A DNA stretch of 64,000 nucleotides, taken from the NCBI RefSeq assembly GCF_000425425.1, contig NZ_AUDK01000004.1, positions 1-64,000 on the forward strand. The letters are read 5' to 3'. Shown one piece after another: positions 63,491 through 64,000 of this stretch (the first letter of the stretch is position 1; each line of letters starts with the position of its first letter). A model generated the notes under the pieces. That model saw only the letters and a list, made by a program, of their open reading frames with translations, was not told where the DNA came from and ran no database searches. The stretch comes from Flavobacterium daejeonense DSM 17708. Its GTDB lineage: Bacteria; Bacteroidota; Bacteroidia; Flavobacteriales; Flavobacteriaceae. The translations under genes were made by a program, and so were the position numbers.

Positions 63491-64000
63491 TTATTTTAAA
63501 ACAACACCGGTGCCGTTTAATTCAGAATAGCCAATTTTTCCATTTTTAATTTGGACTCCACTGGCAATATCTTCCGAAAGCAATAAGGCGCCATCCATGT
63601 CCACATAGTCTAATTGCGGAATTAAATGAGCAATGGCCGAGATTCCAACTGATGATTCGGTCATACAACCTACCATCGTTTTTAATCCCAGTTTTTTGGC
63701 TTGTTGAATCATTCTTCGGGCAGGAGTGAGTCCGCCACATTTTACTAATTTAATATTTATTCCATGAAAATGATTAAAACATTTGGCAACATCGTTTTCT
63801 ACAATACAACTTTCGTCAGCTATAACTGGTAAAACCGAATGTTTAAAAATAATTTCGTGTCCTTTCCAATCGTCTGCTTTTAAGGGCTGTTCTAAAAATT
63901 CTACGCCCAGTTTTTTTAATTCTACGGCATTATTTAGTGTTTCTTCAATTTCCCATCCACAATTAGCATCAATTCTAAAAATGGCATCGGTATGTTCTCT
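63491..64000 (-). CDS. Dipeptide epimerase (enolase superfamily), partial
   Basis: The 169 C-terminal residues of an enolase-superfamily protein, cut by the window end at 64000 (the start lies beyond it). Visible metal and catalytic motifs: FRIDANCGW (Asp ligand), FLEQPLKADDW (Glu), VIADESC (Asp), INIKLVKCGGLTP (catalytic Lys) and DMDGALLL. This set is typical of L-Ala-D/L-Glu epimerases used in peptidoglycan peptide recycling. The stop is 6 bases before the PLP-enzyme gene, so they form an operon. Confidence 0.9.
   Translation of the reverse strand, partial: REHTDAIFRIDANCGWEIEETLNNAVELKKLGVEFLEQPLKADDWKGHEIIFKHSVLPVIADESCIVENDVAKCFNHFHGINIKLVKCGGLTPARRMIQQAKKLGLKTMVGCMTESSVGISAIAHLIPQLDYVDMDGALLLSEDIASGVQIKNGKIGYSELNGTGVVLK

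Overview
The window looks like a stretch of a Flavobacteriaceae chromosome, most likely Flavobacterium. This is inferred from AT-rich DNA with tight gene packing, many start-proximal matches to the Bacteroidota sigma promoter (TAnnTTTG, sometimes with TTG 19-20 bases upstream), OmpA/DUF5723 and PorT-type barrels, a Rho factor with a long Asn/Gln-rich insertion, a PafA-type phosphatase, and a zeaxanthin-type carotenoid cluster. No phage, plasmid, CRISPR or intact insertion sequence was seen. One small non-autonomous transposon-like element is present.

Layout. 1-580: tail of an rRNA operon (5S rRNA, terminator, tRNA-Phe, tRNA-Leu). 577-6892: a GH43 glycosidase, a small lipoprotein, an MFS transporter, release factor 1 (prfA) and a large OmpA-family protein with four calcium-binding-type repeats. 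7019-13057 (minus strand): an envelope/stress block of small lipoproteins, beta-barrels, YtxH and DUF5670 proteins next to a CHASE3 histidine kinase, a receiver protein and an AraC regulator. 13233-17073: pyrF, a cytosolic cobalamin-receptor-like protein, a tiny acidic protein, purU and a DUF4197 lipoprotein. 17233-18192: a Kir-type potassium channel.

18260-25004 is the most coherent functional cluster. A MerR/B12-binding regulator with the Wx9EH and ExHxxG signatures of the light sensor CarH is followed by crtI, crtB and crtZ, a SRPBCC protein, a DNA photolyase and a TIGR01777 epimerase. This reads as a light-response unit that makes carotenoids and repairs UV damage. A 185-bp element with 15-bp terminal inverted repeats and a 10-bp target duplication sits between crtZ and the SRPBCC gene, inside an older dispersed repeat.

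25020-33160: a YceI / cytochrome c / OB-fold / DUF5777 / YceI group, rmuC, an ECF sigma factor with a downstream protein joining an anti-sigma-like inner-membrane segment to an outer-membrane-barrel-like domain, then RNA-modification enzymes (rluE-like, trmL). 33216-43168: two ABC transporter genes, truA, a YfcE-type phosphoesterase, a second two-component pair, DUF4293 and rho. 43286-52814: an RsmB-type methyltransferase, a dienelactone-hydrolase-like protein, a siderophore receptor, an esterase-like protein, a PafA-type phosphatase and lysA. 53027-64000: gltB/gltD, sucC, two tandem 112-residue secreted paralogs, DUF1456, a BioF-like PLP enzyme and a truncated dipeptide epimerase running off the end.

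Start codons were moved downstream of the longest reading frame for prfA, the anti-sigma fusion, rluE, the esterase, pafA and sucC, because promoter -7 elements, signal peptides or family lengths favour the internal ATG. Family names for several DUF proteins come from recognising the sequence by eye and are marked as tentative.
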